64,000 nt of DNA from Phaeodactylum tricornutum CCAP 1055/1 (GCF_000150955.2 NC_011686.1:638472-702471); one strand, 5' to 3'. Shown: positions 1-11,648, numbered from the stretch's first letter. Translations and numbers: made by a program. The notes: generated by a model not told the origin, from the letters alone.

Positions 1-14
1 ATTTCCTACCTTGG

Positions 15-1086
15 ATGAGTCATCTTCGGAACACAAATGGGGGGCCACTATCCCCTTATGAGATTGTTTCCCTCGCTAGAGATGTTTTCAACACATACCG
101 GATGTCGCCTCCTGTCCAGTTGTCAGAATCACCGTCTACTCCCCTTTGGCAATCCAGCACCCCTATGGCCATACCTGGAAACCATAGTTGCTCTGCTGTT
201 GCTGATTTCAAACAAGGAGTGAAATGTGACAAGACGCACTATCCAGTGCTTAAGGATGATCGCTACTGGGACAATTTTTACCGTACCTTTGTTGTTACCG
301 CCGTATTGCACAGATAATGTTCTAGATCCGGCTTATTCTCCAACAGATCCAGATGAAATCTCACTTTTTAAAGAGCAGAAAAAGTTTGTCTATTCCGCCC
401 TAGAACACTGTTTGCAAACCAATATGGGGAAAAACATTGTTCGAGAACATGCTTTTGATTTTGACGCCCAAGTTGTATTTGCAAAAATCGTTAAACATTA
501 CACGGCATCCACAGCCGCGAAAATCAGCTCCGGCACTACTCTCTCATACTTGACCTCTGCAAAATACGGCAGCTCCTGGACCGGCACTGCGGAAGGTTTA
601 TCTTGCATTGGAAAACCATCTACGCATCTACAACAATACCGTGCCAACTACGGAACATTTGCCACCGCAACTCTGCCTCAGTTTGCTCGAGTCCTCTGTT
701 CGCGACGTCTCCGAACTACGTCAAGTCAACACTACCGCGAATTTAGATTTAGCTAAAGGGGGGTCTCCTTTTAACTATGAAAATTATCTAAGTCTACTTC
801 TCGCTGCAGCAACTTATACGACAAAGGGAACAACCTTTCCAACTCTCGTAGCCCTAAGACCAAGCGTAGTGCCTTTGTTGCCGAAACCATCTTCCCTGAC
901 AACGACTACGGCGTTGATTACGACATTGATTTATCTCCGTCCATTCTGTACGAAGCGAATGCTCACAACCGCAGAGCAGGAGATCAAAATCGAGACCGCC
1001 AGGGCAATGTCAACCGTGAACAACCGTATATCCCCCGTGAGACATGGGATAAACTGTCCGAGGATGCAAAGGCGATTCTCCGAGGC
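15..1086 (+). pseudogene. gag remnant of CoDi-A
   Basis: Three reading frames carry successive parts of a copia-type Gag. The first frame (15-310) includes the motif YPVLKDDRYWDNF. The second (from about 316) continues with NVLDPAYSPTDPDEI, then MGKNIVREHAFDFDAQ and AAKISSGTTLSYLTSAKYG. The third holds the C-terminal part around IPRETWDKLSEDAK and runs without a stop into the protease region. At least two frameshifts interrupt the protein, so it cannot be expressed as one chain. No zinc-knuckle CCHC motif is visible. Unlike CoDi-C, the last gag part and the protease part share one open frame. Confidence 0.75.
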
Positions 1087-2744
1087 ATGTCTTCTCCCGC
1101 GGAAGGTCAAGCCTCGCCTAACAGCAAGTCAACACCCGCATTTCATGCCAATTCTCATTCTCTAGCCGACATGGGACACCCCTCCCCAACCAACAACTCG
1201 TTGAATGAAAGCGACAACGAAAAATTCCACGATTGTGGAAACGATTCGGAGTTACTTGTCCACCTTACTGATTGTTCCAGTCCTATGGCAAATGGAGACA
1301 TTCGCAAAGTCCTTGCCTCTGCCTCTTCCCACAAGAAAAATGAAAACAACTGCCTCCAGTCAAACATGCTTGAGTACACCATTTCACGGCACTCCATCAT
1401 TGGAACCACATCTTCTCTCATTGACAGAGGTGCCAATGGCGGACTCGCTGGAAGCGATGTTAAGGTTATCAACAAAACCGGCCGTTCGGCAAGCATCACC
1501 GGTATCAACGACCACACTCTGCCTGATTTAGATATTGTCACCACTGCTGGTCTTGTTGAATCCCAGAACGGACCTATTATTGTCGTACTACATCAATATG
1601 CCCATCATGGAAAAGGAAAAACTATCCATTCTAGTGCACAACTAGAGTACTACAAGAACACTGTCAAAGACCGATCTTGTGTACTTGGAGGTAAACAACG
1701 CATTGTAACTCTAGATGACTATGTTATTCTTTTACAAGTTCGTCAGGGACTTGCATACATGGACATGCGCCCTCCTTCCGACGCAGAGTTTGATACACTT
1801 CCCCACGTTGTACTTACTTCCCATGTTGATTGGGATCCGTCCATCATTGACAATGAGATTGACCTTGCCACGGATTGGTATGACGCCGTTCAGGATCTCC
1901 CGAACGACCCATATGTCGAACCTCGTTTCAATTCAACTGGGGACTACTGGCATAGACATGTTGCGAATTTTGACATATTTTTGTCATCTGAGATCATTGC
2001 CCATTCCACCGCTATTGACAATATACTCTCGTCCAATAAGCACAACATGGTTCGAAATGAACGCAATTACGAAGCCTTGCGCCCTTGTCTTGGCTGGGTC
2101 TCTACTGACACAGTCAAGAAAACTATCCTGGCCACCACGCAATTTGCTCGAGAAGTATATAATGCGCCCATGCATAAACATTTCAAGTCCCGCTTCCCAG
2201 CGCTTAATGTTCATTGACGCAACGAGGCTGTGGCTACCGATACCATCTGGTCGGATACGCCTGCCATTGACAATGGAGCAAAATTTGCGCAATTATTCGT
2301 TGGACGCCGATTGCTTGTTACCGATATTTATCCCATGAAAACAGACAAGGAGTTTGTTAACGCTCTCGAAGACAATATTCGTCATTGAGGCGCCATGGAT
2401 AAACTTTTCAGCGACCGCGCCAAGGCCGAAATCAGCAAGAAAGTTTCCGACATTGGCCGTGCCTATAACATTGATCAATGGCAAGGTGAGCCCAACCACC
2501 AGCACCAGAATTATGCTGAACATCGGATTGCAACTGTGGAAGCAAATGCATATAACATTCTAAACAAAACAGGCGCACCCAATTCTACATGGTTATTGTG
2601 TGTTTCCTACGTTTGCTATTTATTCAACCATTTGGCACATGAGTCTTTGCACGACCGCACCCCAATCGAAATTCTTTCCGGTAGTACCCCTGACATTAGC
2701 GTACTCCTTCAATTTCATTTCTGGGAGCCAATCTATTACCAACT

Positions 2745-3440
2745 TGATAAGATTCTACCTGCTTACGAGTGTATTTGTAGAATACGACAAAAGAGTAGAA
2801 GTTGGGGGAAAGCCTCGTAGAGGCTCCGATTGTTTTAATCAGTAGGTTTTTAGATTGAGATTGTGAGACTAAAATATAGATTCCAAAATGAAACCTTTTG
2901 TGTTGGAAACAGAATGTACAAATGTAGAAACCCCGTAGCCAATGTACTGGCTATCGAACCATTGACATAGTTTTTGTCGAGATGATTGGATCACCTATGT
3001 GATCGCCAAACCATCCAGTTCAGATGGTGCCAACAGTATCTGTTGACAACTTTCATCTAGGGAAACCGTATGGTAATCAGGAATATTTCGTTCCTAGCGT
3101 ATCAGGTTTGATAAGACGAGTCGTCTTATATGCCTCATGCAACGGAACCAGAGTTGTGTATGTTGCAAACATTTGGGTGCATAACGCAAATATTTGGTTT
3201 CCTATGAGACGCTTCGTATTTTCCTCCGGCATGCCACACACGGGTAATGAACCCGACGAGGACAGTCGTCTGGCTACTGCGTCTGTCCTACGACAGAGCC
3301 AGGAAAAAGGAAATGGCAACGAGGCCAAGATCTAGAGCTAGTGAATCCTAGGTAGATGTTCCAACAAACAATGCTAAGGCTAAGCAATTCTATCTACAAT
3401 GTAGTATCAAATTGTAGCATTGTGTGGCTATAATTTATCA
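2745..3440. mobile_element. about 696-bp insertion in the integrase region of CoDi-A, possible solo LTR
   Basis: Integrase coding (EPIYYQL, ending near 2744) is interrupted and resumes near 3441 with DSKTLLFPSNGTEKKGRF, which corresponds to one uninterrupted stretch of CoDi-C Pol. The inserted DNA starts TGATAA and ends TTATCA. It therefore has TG...CA ends and a short inverted terminal match, as an LTR would. No clean target duplication is seen (left flank CAACT, right flank GACTC). An ORF at 3024-3335 resembles nothing I recognise. A solo LTR of another family is the simplest reading. Confidence 0.4.
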
Positions 3441-3768
3441 GACTCGAAGACCCTACTTTTCCTTCCAACGGAACTGAAAAGAAAGGACGATTCGTTGGAA
3501 TTGCGGACTCCGTTGGTGATGCTCTTACCTATAAGATACTCACCAATGACTCCCACAAGATCCTTTTCCGATCTAGCGTTAGATCTGCTTTAAAAGCTAG
3601 TGAAACCATTTTGCGTCTTGAACCACATGAAGGGGGGAGAGTTCTCCTAAGCCTATCAACTTCATTAAGTCGCGTAGAACTGAGGACGAAAGTTCCTATG
3701 CTCTTCATACGCTACCTGGTGTCACCCCGGACGATCTCATCGGCCGCACGTTTCTAACGGACACTCAG

Positions 3769-4103
3769 GGGCGTGCCGCGAAAGCAAAATGTCAGTCCCC
3801 AGTAAAAAACTTTTGGTCATTTTCAATGTTTTCGTTAAATATTTAAAATGTCAGCGACCGAGCTGGCGTTCTGGATGCCCGTTACGGTTATTTTCGCGAA
3901 AAAAATTAGAGTCGGATTTTGAAAACGAATCTAATTTAGAGTCGGATTTTGAAAACGACTGTGATTTAGAGTCGGATTTCACTTCTCAACGGATATTGGA
4001 AACGCCAGCCGGATACGATCATAATTACAACCGAGCTCCTTTAAATACGTAATGACTGGTCGTTATTTTTCGGGACTCATATTCAAGGCTTTGCGGCACG
4101 CCC
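3769..4103. mobile_element. 335-bp MITE-like element with terminal inverted repeats
   Basis: The ends are inverted copies: GGGCGTGCCGCGAAAGC at the left and GCTTTGCGGCACGCCC at the right, an 11-bp perfect match extending to about 16 bp with one base inserted. Both sides are flanked by CAG (3766-3768 and 4104-4106), a candidate 3-bp target duplication. Removing the element and one CAG restores an open Pol frame that aligns with CoDi-C, which shows it is an insertion. It has no transposase. The interior holds three 30-bp repeats. A 3-bp duplication would suit PIF/Harbinger or CACTA relatives, but the superfamily cannot be settled here. Confidence 0.65.
3906..3980 (+). repeat. 30-bp tandem repeat, 2.5 copies, inside the MITE-like element
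   Basis: Units begin at 3906, 3936 and 3966, each with TTAGAGTCGGATTT. The first two continue with TGAAAACGA and the third is partial. The period is exactly 30 bp. Confidence 0.85.
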
Positions 4104-6325
4104 CAGGAAAATGGGGAGCGTTTTCGGGCATGTATCGCCAGGAAAATCTTTGATCCTGACAAACCACATGACATCCGATTTCTTGTTGAGATTAATGAAG
4201 GCGAACATGATGAAATCATTGCTTACAACGAGATTCTAGATAAAATTGAAACCAATCTAGAAAAGGAATTGACAGACACTGATCGTCAATGGAAATTCAA
4301 GGACATCATTGCACACCAAGGGCCCCTCCTACCCACATACATAAACTATAAAGGTTCTAAGTTTAATATTTTAGTAAACTGGGAAACTGGAGAGTCTAGC
4401 TATGAGCCTCTAGACGTCATACATGCCGACAATCCTATTACTTGTGCTGCCTATGCGAAACGGCAAGGTCTACTAGATACACCAGGATGGAAGCAATTCA
4501 AACAACTTGTCAACCGTCAGAAGAAGTTCCAACGCTTTGTTAACCAAAGTCGCCTTCATTCTATCCGTCGTGTTTCCATCTGCAAGTTTGGTTACCAGAT
4601 CCCTCGAGATCATCTGGACGCTGTTGACATTGACAGACGCAATGGTAATGCCAAGTGGCAGGACGCCGAGAATATCGAATGTACGCAACTCCATGAATAC
4701 GACACATTCATTGACAAGGGCAAAGCTATCTTGCACGGTAAACATGTATCGAATGCTCCGCAGGGTTACAGGAATATCAGGATCCACACTGTCTACGATG
4801 TTAAACATGACGGTAGACACAAGGCTCGCATGGTTGCTGGAGGTCACCTTACCCCTGTGCCCCCCGAGAGCGTCTACTCTGGAGTTGTGTCTCTTTGAAG
4901 CCTTCGTATTGTTGTGTTCCTAGCCGAGCTTAACAGCTTGAAACTATTGGGAGCCGACATTGGGAATGCCTATCTAGAAGCCAAAACCCAAGAGAAAGTC
5001 TTTGTAGTTGCCGGACCTGAGTTTGGTGACCTTGCCGGTCACATACTCATCGTCAACAAGGCCTTGTACGGTTTACGTAGCAGTGGACTCCGTTGGCATG
5101 AGAGGTTTGCCGATACGCTTCGAGACATGGGTTTTATACCTAGCAAAACCGACTCCGACGTTTGGATGCGCCATAGTTAAGGCGTCTATGAGTACATTAC
5201 CGTCTACGTCGACGATATTGCTATTGCAGCCCATGATCCCAATGGCATTGTCGAACAACTCAAAAGCGTTCACAAGTACAAGCTTAAGGGCGTTGGACCA
5301 TTGGAGTACCAATTAGGTTGTACGTTCGAACGAGACAAGGATGGAACCCTCTCGTACCATCCCAAGAAATACATTGCACAAAAGATGGAGCAGTACAAAC
5401 GTATGTACGGCGAACACCCAAGCCATATGTTTCACCGTTAGAGAAAGGTGATCACCCTTAACTGGATTCCACCTCTGAGCTAAATGAAGATGGGATCAAA
5501 CAGCATCAGTCGTTGATTGGTAGTCTACAGTGGCTCATCACATTACGACGATTTGACATTGTTACAGCCGTAATGACTATGCCCCGATTCCGCGTTGTAC
5601 CACGAGAGGGCCACCTCGATTGACTCAAGCGTATGTATGGATATCTTTGTAAGATGAAGAGCGGAGCAATCCGTGTGCATATCGATCAGCCCAACTACGC
5701 CGAGTTACCTGACTGCAGTAACAAATGGGCACGTTCCATCTATGGAAACGTTGAGGAACTTGTTCCACACAATGCTCCCACAGCTTTGGGAGAGCCTGTT
5801 GCCCTAACTACCTATGTTGATGCAAACCTGTATCAGGGTATGATCACAGGATGTTCAGTCACCGGTATTCTACACCTTGTCAATCAAACACCTTTCGAAT
5901 GGTTCTCGAAACGGCAAGCTACCGTCAAGACTGCTACCTATGGATCAGAGTTTGTTGCTGCACGTATTGCAGTTGAACAAATCATTGATGTGCGCATTAC
6001 AATGAGATACCTAGGTGTTGCGGTAAAGGGAAAGACTATTATGTTTGGAGATAACCAGTCACTTATCACAAGTTTTACTGAGTTGCAATTGCCAATCAAC
6101 AAATGGCACAATGCTTTGTCCTATCATTGAGTTCAAGAAGCTATTGCAGCCGGCATTGTTGATTTCCAGAAGATTTTGGGAGCTAACAATCCTGCCAATG
6201 TGTTGAGCAAGCATTGGGGTTTCCAACAGGCATGGCCTCTTCTTAAACCTATTCTGTTTTGGCAAGGAGATATATCCAAGTGTTATATCAAGGCGTTATC
6301 GGATACAACCCAGCCCAATGGGGAG

Positions 6326-6830
6326 TGTCACGGTTTAGTACCATGCGATATGCCCATCAAGAATGTCCGTCCGTTAGGTGTCAACACGGTGGATTGCAGT
6401 TGGAGTGTTTACAAGGATGAAGTGAGTCGCATGGAAGTTTATTCGGTCTTATTGTATGGAATTCCTAAGTACAACAATGTATTAGGCGTTGGAGAGAACG
6501 CGACAAAGTCAGTCGTGTTCTGACAGTGGCAACGGAGTGGGACAGCCAATCCTTATCACCTGACTAACGGATGTAAATGGATGCGCCCCATTTTCCGTGG
6601 CATGTGTGTTATGAAAGGTATTTCCGGTTCCACTATAAGTATATGTGAGCGTGCGCCATGGTGTAAGGATACTATGGCAAAGGAAAGATATTTGGTTTTG
6701 TTTTGTTTGAGTTTGTTCCTCAGGTTTTGTTGCATCTTGGCAAATCAGAGGAACAACAAGAACTAGTTTATAGCACTGATTCTTCAATCATTGTTTTATA
6801 ACTTCTTTGATCCGTACTGCCTTTATTGCA
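6326..6830 (+). repeat. Probable 3' LTR of CoDi-A
   Basis: It starts TGTCAC directly after a purine tract ending GGGGAG, the same layout as the 3' LTR of CoDi-C, which starts TGTCAA after GTGGGGAG. The Pol frame continues 66 codons into it. The right end is not determined. Confidence 0.5.
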
Positions 6831-7380
6831 CAGGTCCTTGTATCCGCTGTCTAACCCGTGGGGAGCGTTGTCAACGAGTAGAGTTTTACAGTCCCTAAGT
6901 CCCTTAGGTGTATTGCCGGTTGTTCGCAATAACGCCATCCTCTATTTACCAGGCTCTGTTCCTAACAGCGCTTCTGTCCATACGGTGTACATTGGTGTAT
7001 ATCATAACAGACTGAAACCAACGCATTCCATTTACAGCTAGCTCAAACGGAACTGTTGATGGTAGCAGTGCATCATTTTTGCTGTGTAGAATGGCAGCTC
7101 TGTTGATGCCATCCGCGGCTGTCACAGGATTTTTATAGCAATATTTGAATCTGCCCTATTGTAAAAACCTTGACTTCAAAGAGAAGAAAAGGAATGACTG
7201 TACAGCTCCAGTAAAAAGGGTTTTATGCTAGTGTCTACACAACCGCGGTCCTTAATTAAGGACCTTTTTTAGACTAGTTGAAAACTTTGTTCAAGGGCTT
7301 GCTGGTCTTTTTTATGTACAGATTCGTGCTCAGCATGCTTTCAAACCTAGTGGGAGGTGAGATCAATATAATATTACCAT
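6831..7380. other. Transposon-flanking DNA with a perfect 18-bp palindrome
   Basis: No gene is recognised. At 7247-7264 there is a perfect palindrome (GGTCCTTAATTAAGGACC) followed by six T. It lies just left of the piggyBac-like remnant and its centre contains TTAA, the piggyBac target sequence. Confidence 0.4.
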
Positions 7381-8600
7381 GTGCGCTCTGTCAGGAGTGG
7401 CCCTGTCCTTGTATCTCCGGTGGCAGATCCTTCACCGGTAGCAGCAACAACGGAAGCAGCAACTATCTCAGCAGTGTCCAATGTGGTAGCCACATCAGCT
7501 ATAGGAACAGCAACTTTCACAGCTCCATCTAAAGGACCTACAGCAACATTTTGTGCAACCACCACAGCCACAATAGCTACTACTGCAGCCATGGTAGCTG
7601 CTCCAACAAATACAGCAACACAAACACCAGTAGCAACAGTCCATGAAGAGGAATGGTTCCACTCGGACACAACAATTAAGCTGAAGGAGGTCCCGTTTCG
7701 ACAATGCAAAGTCAAAGATATGTTTGGCAAGGATATTTATCCTGGATCCAGTTCTTCACAGTCAATGTCACAACTTGACTTCTTTCTGTTGATGTTTCCA
7801 GACAATCAATGTCTGCCATGATAACTCTTGCAAATGCAAAGCTAGGTGCCAAAGGAGAACAAGATCTTACCAGGGGTGAGCTTCAAGGTCTTTGGGATCC
7901 TGATACTGGCCACCTGCTTTGAGTTTGGCAGTAGGCGGGAACTGTGGTCTACAATTCCACTGACACGCTATCAACCTGCCTGTGCCTTTGGAAACACAGG
8001 GATGTCTAGAAACCAATGTGATGTGCTTTTTACAACAGTTGTGTGGAGCAGTCAGCCAGAAGAGTGTCCTGACGGCATGACGTCGGAACAGTGTTGCTGG
8101 AAACTAGTTTCGGATTTTGTTGATTGTTTCAATGATCATCATAAGAGTTAATTTGTTCCTTCGGATCATATTTGTGTGGATGAATCTATTTCTTGTTGGT
8201 ACGGCCTTGGGGGGCATTGGATAAACATTGGGCTACGCCAATATGTTGCAATAGACCGGAAGCCAGAGAATGGCTGTGAGATACAGAACTGTGGTGACGG
8301 AAGGAGTGGTGTGATGATGCACTTGAAAATTGTTGAGACAGCAGAGTCAGAAAGTCTACATTGTTCTGCATTTGATGGTGAGGAAGGACTATTGCATGGA
8401 ACCATTGTTCTCAAGTACCTAATTGACCCTTGGGCATATTCTGGAGATTGTCTGGTTTGTGCTGACAGTTACTTTGCATCTGTTTTGGCAGTTGAGGAGC
8501 TGGAGAAAATGGGGTTTGGTTTCATTGGGGTGGTGAAAACTGCAACCAGGTGCTTCCCCCAGGCATATCTGGCTAGTTTGGAATTGACAACCTGTGGAGA
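7381..8600 (+). pseudogene. piggyBac-type transposase (DDE_Tnp_1_7 family) remnant
   Basis: The frame from 7381 begins with an Ala/Thr-rich stretch. A frameshift near 7885 leads to a conserved block (KVFGILILAT, then FEFGSRRELWST, FGNTGMSRNQCDVL and FVDCFNDH). A stop at about 8149 follows, and the same frame then continues with VDESISCWYG and LHLKIVE-like sequence, then VCADSYFASV and FIGVVKTATR. This is the order of a piggyBac-type transposase: the Asp of DES and the Asp of ADSYF match the first two catalytic Asp of the family. The third Asp and the C-terminus are missing, because the reading ends at about 8600, where CoDi-B sequence starts. It is a dead fragment, cut by the neighbouring rearrangement. 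Confidence 0.7.
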
Positions 8601-9115
8601 ATGGGACCATCCGTCGTGTGAATGAGTCCAGCCACCATTGACAAATCGGCCACCATTGACAAACGGAGGTTGGTCAGTTCCAAATTTCCAATTCCAGAGA
8701 CAGTTGCCTCCAACAGGGATTGCGAAATAACGGTTACATTGGAGCCGCTAGGGCCACCATTGGCACCACCATCAATCAAAGAGTCCTTATTCAACAAAAC
8801 ATTGTGAGTGGAAAGACGGTACTGCACAGAAGCACGGTTCACTTTGCGGTGATAGGTGGTCCCATTAACCGAAAAAGAGTCAGGTGTGGCTCCATTTGAT
8901 GGAGCAGAGTGCTGGCGGGCGGCTGAATTCAAAATGAGCAAACAAAGCAGTTGACCAGGTCCGGAAGCAGGCGGGACGTGAGTTTAAGCAAGGCTTTGGT
9001 TGTCAACAGCCGTCAAGTCGCTGACATACACTGTAGGAGGAGGCTGAGTGGCAGCGGCATTCACCAATAAGGCAGGGGCAGGAGCTGGAGCAGGGCAAGG
9101 TCCTTGTTGGTCCAT
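8600..9115 (-). pseudogene. CoDi-B pol 5' fragment (protease region)
   Basis: The minus-strand pol start (ATG at 9115) is followed by a Pro/Ala-rich leader and the protease region with SLIDGGANGGPSGS. A frame break separates the leader from the frame read at 8941-8573. Sequence matching CoDi-C Pol ends after about 170 codons, at the junction with the piggyBac remnant. Confidence 0.75.
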
Positions 9116-9148
9116 AATGGTCCGCTTCTCTTTGGGAGAGAGAGCTTT

Positions 9149-9635
9149 TCACTTTTCAGGAGGCACATAATTCTTGTGCTTCTTACCAATTGGTTTGTTA
9201 GTTTTCTTCTTGGAAGAAGACTGAGACTTTGCATTGTTTGCTGAGCATCCACCGCGGTTGTTACCGCGGTCTTCCAAATTGGTCTGATCAATATCAGTTG
9301 CATGTTTGAGCATCAAATCATAAACATACTCAAAATTGGAATTGTTGGCACTCTTACCCACATGGGTACAAGAGTAAAGCTGAACATTTCAAGGAAAAGT
9401 TTCAATTGCGGATGGGAACAGACAGCTGACTTGAGTTGTATGCTCTTCTGGTGATCCGGCAAGGGGAACTTGTTAATCTGTTCAAGATTGTAAATCAAAT
9501 TGCGCCAAATTGTCAAAAAAGCAACACAGGTCTTGCTCTTTGAAGTTGCAAATGAATACAAAGTGAGCTTTGTTTCAATGGATGTGGCAGTGATCTGCGC
9601 ATTGATACTTGATACCTTTACCATACAAGGCAACA
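9149..9635 (-). pseudogene. CoDi-B gag, 3' portion
   Basis: It encodes the last part of Gag and ends in PPEK plus TGA (9151-9149). The TGA is in the same place as in CoDi-C, and the pol ATG at 9115 is in the same frame 12 codons further on, exactly as in CoDi-C. A one-base deletion relative to the second copy near 9390 shifts the frame. Confidence 0.75.
9277..9635 (-). repeat. Direct duplication of gag segment, copy 1 (359 bp)
   Basis: It matches 10558-10917 base for base in my reading, apart from a single-base deletion (one C near 9390). Both copies carry the same decayed CpG sites, so the duplication came after the decay. Confidence 0.85.
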
Positions 9636-10557
9636 CCAACAGAATCGGCAATTCATCACACTTGGATCTCCATCCTTGTACGTTGTATGTCCACGAGACA
9701 TGTCATTAGATAGGATACCGTGACATCCCCTGTCGAATCATCTGAATAAGCGCAAAATACATTATACTTTTCAGGAAACACAGGGGCAATGGCATCATCA
9801 AAGTTATTATAGCTCAAAGTTGCGTCAAATGAGGACTTGTCTAATTGCACCTCCCTGGAATTAAGATCAGCTGTAGAAAGTGGCAAGTAAGAAGTCGAGA
9901 TACCACTTGACCACTTCAAACAAGTATACGCGCACACATAACATCACCAATGTCATGCGCAGGACCGAGCCAGCGACCTAGATTCCGTTTGTCTTCCGGA
10001 AAGTCGACTGGGTCCAAATACCATATCCAATCATACCAAGCAAATTCACACAAGTGACTGATATCCGTAGTATCACCCAACACTGCCGTGTTCGGTACAT
10101 CGTCATTCAATGCATAAATGTTATGATTCCATATTGGCACAGCAAAGCTGCATATGAGCCTTTTTGCCAACGTCTTTTGTTATTGTTGTAGATCCAGCAA
10201 AGATGGAAGAGCTCAAAACCTGAGGTGAAGCAATGCATTTGAATATTTCGTTGTACGTAGGTTATCACCATCAGTACCAGCATTGAAATTTTCCACAAAC
10301 ACAAGCCGGCTTGTTCACTCCAATGAGACTTGTATTTTGGTTAAGCAAATAATTTTTGTCTTGGTATGTTGGTGGTTAGTAGCAGGAGTAGTGGGCATAC
10401 TTACAGTTGGTTGATCTAATCAGAGACAATGTCCAGGTAGCAATACTTTTGTGTTAGCAATAACTACCTACCATACAGGGGGCTCTGTATTCTACTTTCA
10501 CAGGTGTCTGATGGTAATTTTTTCATCTGTCTTCTTGCATTAGACTGTTATTTGCAT
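9636..10557 (-). pseudogene. Fragment of an unrelated copia-like pol between the gag duplicates
   Basis: Minus-strand frames at 10170-9916 and 9937-9656 encode an integrase C-terminal-type region (ISHLCEFAWYDWIWYLDP, then FPEDKRNLGRWLGPAHDIGD), followed after a frameshift by LPLSTADLNSREV. This pattern occurs between integrase and RT in another stramenopile copia lineage and has no counterpart in CoDi-C. About 370 bp at its right (10190-10557) hold nothing I recognise. Confidence 0.5.
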
Positions 10558-10917
10558 AATTGGTCTGATCAATATCAGTTGCATGTTTGAGCATCAAATC
10601 ATAAACATACTCAAAATTGGAATTGTTGGCACTCTTACCCACATGGGTACAAGAGTAAAGCTGAACATTTCCAAGGAAAAGTTTCAATTGCGGATGGGAA
10701 CAGACAGCTGACTTGAGTTGTATGCTCTTCTGGTGATCCGGCAAGGGGAACTTGTTAATCTGTTCAAGATTGTAAATCAAATTGCGCCAAATTGTCAAAA
10801 AAGCAACACAGGTCTTGCTCTTTGAAGTTGCAAATGAATACAAAGTGAGCTTTGTTTCAATGGATGTGGCAGTGATCTGCGCATTGATACTTGATACCTT
10901 TACCATACAAGGCAACA
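10558..10917 (-). repeat. Direct duplication of gag segment, copy 2 (360 bp)
   Basis: Partner of 9277-9635. This copy is continuous with the upstream part of gag and keeps the base that copy 1 lost. Confidence 0.85.
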
Positions 10918-11648
10918 AGATTGCGGTAGACAGCCTGAGCATCCAATTCATCCACATGGTTGTGGAGGATTTCACGCGCACAAGGGGTCAACAATATATT
11001 GTTGAACACGCCAAAAACAAAGTTCTGCATTTCGGCAAATGTATCTGTCTTGTTGACGGTCTCAGGCAAATAATCCGGGTCAAGAACAAACTGGACGCCA
11101 TGGATACAGAGCTTGATACAAATATTTGTTTTCCAAGTGACCCAAAAACGGTCTTCACTGAACTTTGGGTACGGAACGGAATGATTTTTGATTGTCTTCC
11201 GAAATTTCGCGGCAGTACTTTTGACAAAGGAACTCCAAGCGTCCGATCCAACAGGAGTAGCAGGTGTAACAATAGCAGAGGCTGGTTGCCAATACTCAAG
11301 GACTTCAGGGGTAAGTTCAAGCCAGGTTTTGTTTGTCACGTTGGTACCTTTCGAGAGGAACCATTTGACAATCTTAAGGATCTGATCCTGCTGGGCAGGC
11401 GGAAGAAACATACAAACAATGGTGGCAGGGGTATCTCCCACAGAAGGAGTCAAAACACCATATGACACCGTTGCAAGACGATTTTTGGTGATGGAGGCCA
11501 ACTTGCTGGCCTGAAAAATACCGTACTCTTCAAAGAACCGACAGTACGACAAATCTGGTGTTGTTGCTCCCAAAAGGTTCATAAGAACATGTTCAAGAGG
11601 GTCCATGGTCAAAGCAGGGATGATTCTCAAACACAACTGTTGGACCAT
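10558..11648 (-). pseudogene. CoDi-B gag, 5' portion
   Basis: The frame from ATG 11648 to about 10857 is open and aligns with CoDi-C Gag from its first residues (MDPLEHVLMNLLGATTPD). Many differences are Arg to Cys or Gln, Glu to Lys and Asp to Asn, the changes expected from C-to-T and G-to-A at CpG. The frame is lost after GKGIK near 10900, where CoDi-C continues GKGINAQITAT. Confidence 0.8.

Larger units (their letters stand above)
1087..6523 (+). pseudogene. pol remnant of CoDi-A (protease-integrase-RT-RNase H)
   Basis: The protease motif near 1432 reads DRGANGG, where CoDi-C has DGGANGG. Integrase follows (VATDTIWSDTP, then HQNYAEHR). After two insertions come the RT segment (about 4269-5450, with YVDDI) and RNase H (5750-6200, with YVDANLYQG and YGSEFVAAR). 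In-frame stops lie at 2215, 2386, 4896, 5621 and 6128, all TGA. At 2215, 4896, 5621 and 6128 CoDi-C has Arg at the aligned residue, as expected from CGA to TGA. Further breaks occur near 5178 and 5440. The last open frame (6176-6523) runs past the LTR start, so the Pol tail was partly LTR-encoded, as in CoDi-C. Confidence 0.8.
1..6830 (+). mobile_element. CoDi-A: decayed Ty1/copia (CoDi-type) retrotransposon, 5' end outside window
   Basis: Translated pieces on the + strand give, in order, copia-type gag, aspartic protease, integrase, reverse transcriptase and RNase H, which is Ty1/copia order. The pieces are broken by frameshifts and stop codons, so the copy is dead. A purine tract (GGGGAG, ending 6325) followed by TGTCAC marks the probable start of the 3' LTR at 6326. 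The 5' LTR would lie left of base 1. The LTR end near 6830 is a guess because no second LTR is available for comparison. It is a different family from CoDi-C at 13570-20125: the pol proteins align but are clearly diverged. Two later insertions (2745-3440 and 3769-4103) split pol. Confidence 0.85.

Noticed and set aside
7247-7270. Palindrome plus T-run as a bacterial-type terminator
   Set aside because: The window is eukaryotic nuclear DNA and no short RNA gene precedes it.
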